Below are positions 7,462 through 8,240 of a DNA stretch of 8,240 nt, piece by piece; within the stretch, counting starts at the first letter, position 1; every line of letters starts with the position of its first letter. The notes beneath the pieces are model-generated. The model ran no database searches and was not told the DNA's origin. It was given only the letters and a program-made list of their open reading frames with translations. The translations under genes were made by a program, and so were the position numbers. The DNA is taken from contig JANMCE010000296.1 of the NCBI GenBank assembly GCA_031360915.1, positions 1 to 8,240 on the forward strand, read 5' to 3'. Source of the stretch: JANMCE01 sp031360915. GTDB lineage: Bacteria > Actinomycetota > Acidimicrobiia > Acidimicrobiales > Ilumatobacteraceae.

Positions 7462-7767
7462 CTACGTCAGCGTGATCGCGTTGGGGTCTACTTGGACGGG
7501 GCTTTCGTAGTAGCGGACCATGGGGGCGCTTCCGTAACGGGCGGCAAGACGGTCGGACCATTCCTGGGTGTATAACGCCTCGGCCTGGGCCTTGCTGTCC
7601 CACAGGTAGACGCCGCCAGCGTTCGTGCCGTCCTCAGCCACCAGATAGTGCTTGCGTCGCAACCCGTCGATGTTCTGATAGCTGGGCGCGCTGGCTTCAA
7701 ACGCCTGGCGAGCCTTGTCCACACTCATTGGCTCCGGCAGATGGAAGTACACAATCGCAATGATCAT
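7462..7767 (-). CDS. YdhR-like small protein (putative monooxygenase, dimeric alpha-beta barrel)
   Basis: A 101-residue protein resembling the YdhR family (putative mono-oxygenase, ferredoxin-like dimeric alpha-beta barrel); 101 residues also matches the E. coli YdhR length as I recall it. Recognisable parts are the opening beta strand IIAIVYFHLP (2-11), the NIDGLRRKHYLV segment (32-43) and GGVYLWDSKAQAEALY (51-66) with a following Trp70, the pattern seen in these small barrels. Family function is poorly known; a role on aromatic compounds has been proposed from structure only. The frame is open to 7803, but the ATG at 7767 is chosen because it overlaps the amidase stop as ATGA, implying translational coupling, and because it gives the family's normal N-terminus. 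No Shine-Dalgarno is visible, consistent with coupling. Confidence 0.85.
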   Translation of the reverse strand: MIIAIVYFHLPEPMSVDKARQAFEASAPSYQNIDGLRRKHYLVAEDGTNAGGVYLWDSKAQAEALYTQEWSDRLAARYGSAPMVRYYESPVQVDPNAITLT

Positions 7768-8240
7768 GGTGCCGACAGTAGTGGGGGCAGACGGTGTGCC
7801 CATGGGGCGGCAGCTTCGAGTTGGGATGACACTTGGATGAGGATGTCTTCACGGCCGTAGCCGGCGATGAGTTGTACGCCGCGGGGGAGGCCGTCGTCGG
7901 GCCAGCCGAGGGGGAGGCTGATGGCGGGTTGGCCGGTGACGTTGAACGGGCGGGTGAAGGCCGAGCCCAGGCCACTGGTGTAGTTGCGCTTGTACTCACC
8001 CAATGGTGGCCCCGGCGCCGCGGTGGTCGGCGTAATGAGCAGATCAAAGTCGTGCCACCACGCGAGAGCTTCGGCACTCAGTGCTTGCAAGCGTTCGAGC
8101 GTGGTCAACAACTCGACGGCGGTGATGGCCCGACCGGCCAACAGCATTTTCCACGTGCCGGGTTCGACGTCGCCTTCGTTCATCTCGCGGCCGAGTCGCT
8201 CGGTCCATGCAGCAGCTTCGTTGGCCGCGGTGGCGCCCAT
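7764..8240 (-). CDS. Amidase-signature enzyme, C-terminal part (5' end outside window)
   Basis: The last 158 or so residues of an amidase-signature family hydrolase, which typically has 450-500 residues and cleaves amide bonds with a Ser-cisSer-Lys triad. The triad and glycine-rich signature belong to the missing N-terminal half. Diagnostic C-terminal segments are FDLLITPTTAAPGPPLG (65-81 from the Met at the window edge), FTRPFNVTGQPAISLPLG (95-112) and LPRGVQLIAGYGREDILIQ (118-136). The Met codon at the edge is probably internal, so the gene should continue beyond 8240. It overlaps the YdhR-like gene by four bases (ATGA). It could be an amidase, a Glu-tRNA amidotransferase A-like paralogue or an aryl-acylamidase; a stand-alone catabolic amidase is more likely because no gatB/gatC neighbour is seen. 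Confidence 0.9.
   Translation of the reverse strand: MGATAANEAAAWTERLGREMNEGDVEPGTWKMLLAGRAITAVELLTTLERLQALSAEALAWWHDFDLLITPTTAAPGPPLGEYKRNYTSGLGSAFTRPFNVTGQPAISLPLGWPDDGLPRGVQLIAGYGREDILIQVSSQLEAAAPWAHRLPPLLSAP

Overview
The window is GC-rich and densely packed. It carries an Ala/Thr/Pro-rich lipoprotein linker, many GGC/GTG-type codons and short intergenic gaps, which together suggest an actinobacterium. The Thr/Ala linker on the sugar-binding lipoprotein resembles proteins I associate with Acidimicrobiia-like lineages. That placement is an inference from style, not from a marker gene. The content is mainly metabolic and transport genes plus one toxin-antitoxin pair. No RNA gene, CRISPR array, insertion sequence or phage gene was seen.

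Layout. (1) Positions 1-1438, plus strand: the C-terminal part of a nitronate monooxygenase-like flavoprotein, directly followed by a short-chain dehydrogenase with no intergenic base. (2) 1439-1527: a convergent gap with a hairpin that may terminate transcription from both sides. (3) 1528-5644, minus strand: a complete CUT2-type sugar ABC transporter operon in the order binding lipoprotein, permease, single-domain ATPase (the same order as frcBCA). A perfect 15-bp stem-loop lies between the first two genes, and the permease and ATPase genes overlap by one base. The permease has 705 residues, roughly twice the usual size, because of a large hydrophobic insertion. (4) 5645-5829: a divergent regulatory region with a GCAGGT-N6-ACCTGC inverted repeat. 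(5) 5830-6501, plus strand: a trypsin-like serine protease with a lipoprotein signal. (6) 6502-6687: a convergent gap with a 16-bp near-palindrome. (7) 6688-7241, minus strand: a Phd/YefM antitoxin and RelE/ParE toxin operon with a 4-base overlap. (8) 7242-7461: a non-coding stretch with a palindrome next to the antitoxin start and repeated TTCGCGC/GCGCGAA elements. (9) 7462-8240, minus strand: a YdhR-like small protein translationally coupled to the C-terminal part of an amidase-signature enzyme that runs off the window.

Working together. The transporter is a self-contained uptake system: the lipoprotein captures the ligand outside the membrane, the enlarged permease forms the channel, and the ATPase powers it, probably as a homodimer because it has only one nucleotide-binding domain. 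The TA pair is a standard autoregulated module. The window shows no wholly new multigene system. The observation most worth follow-up is the permease's roughly 320-380-residue extra membrane region, followed by the inverted repeats and short repeat arrays.
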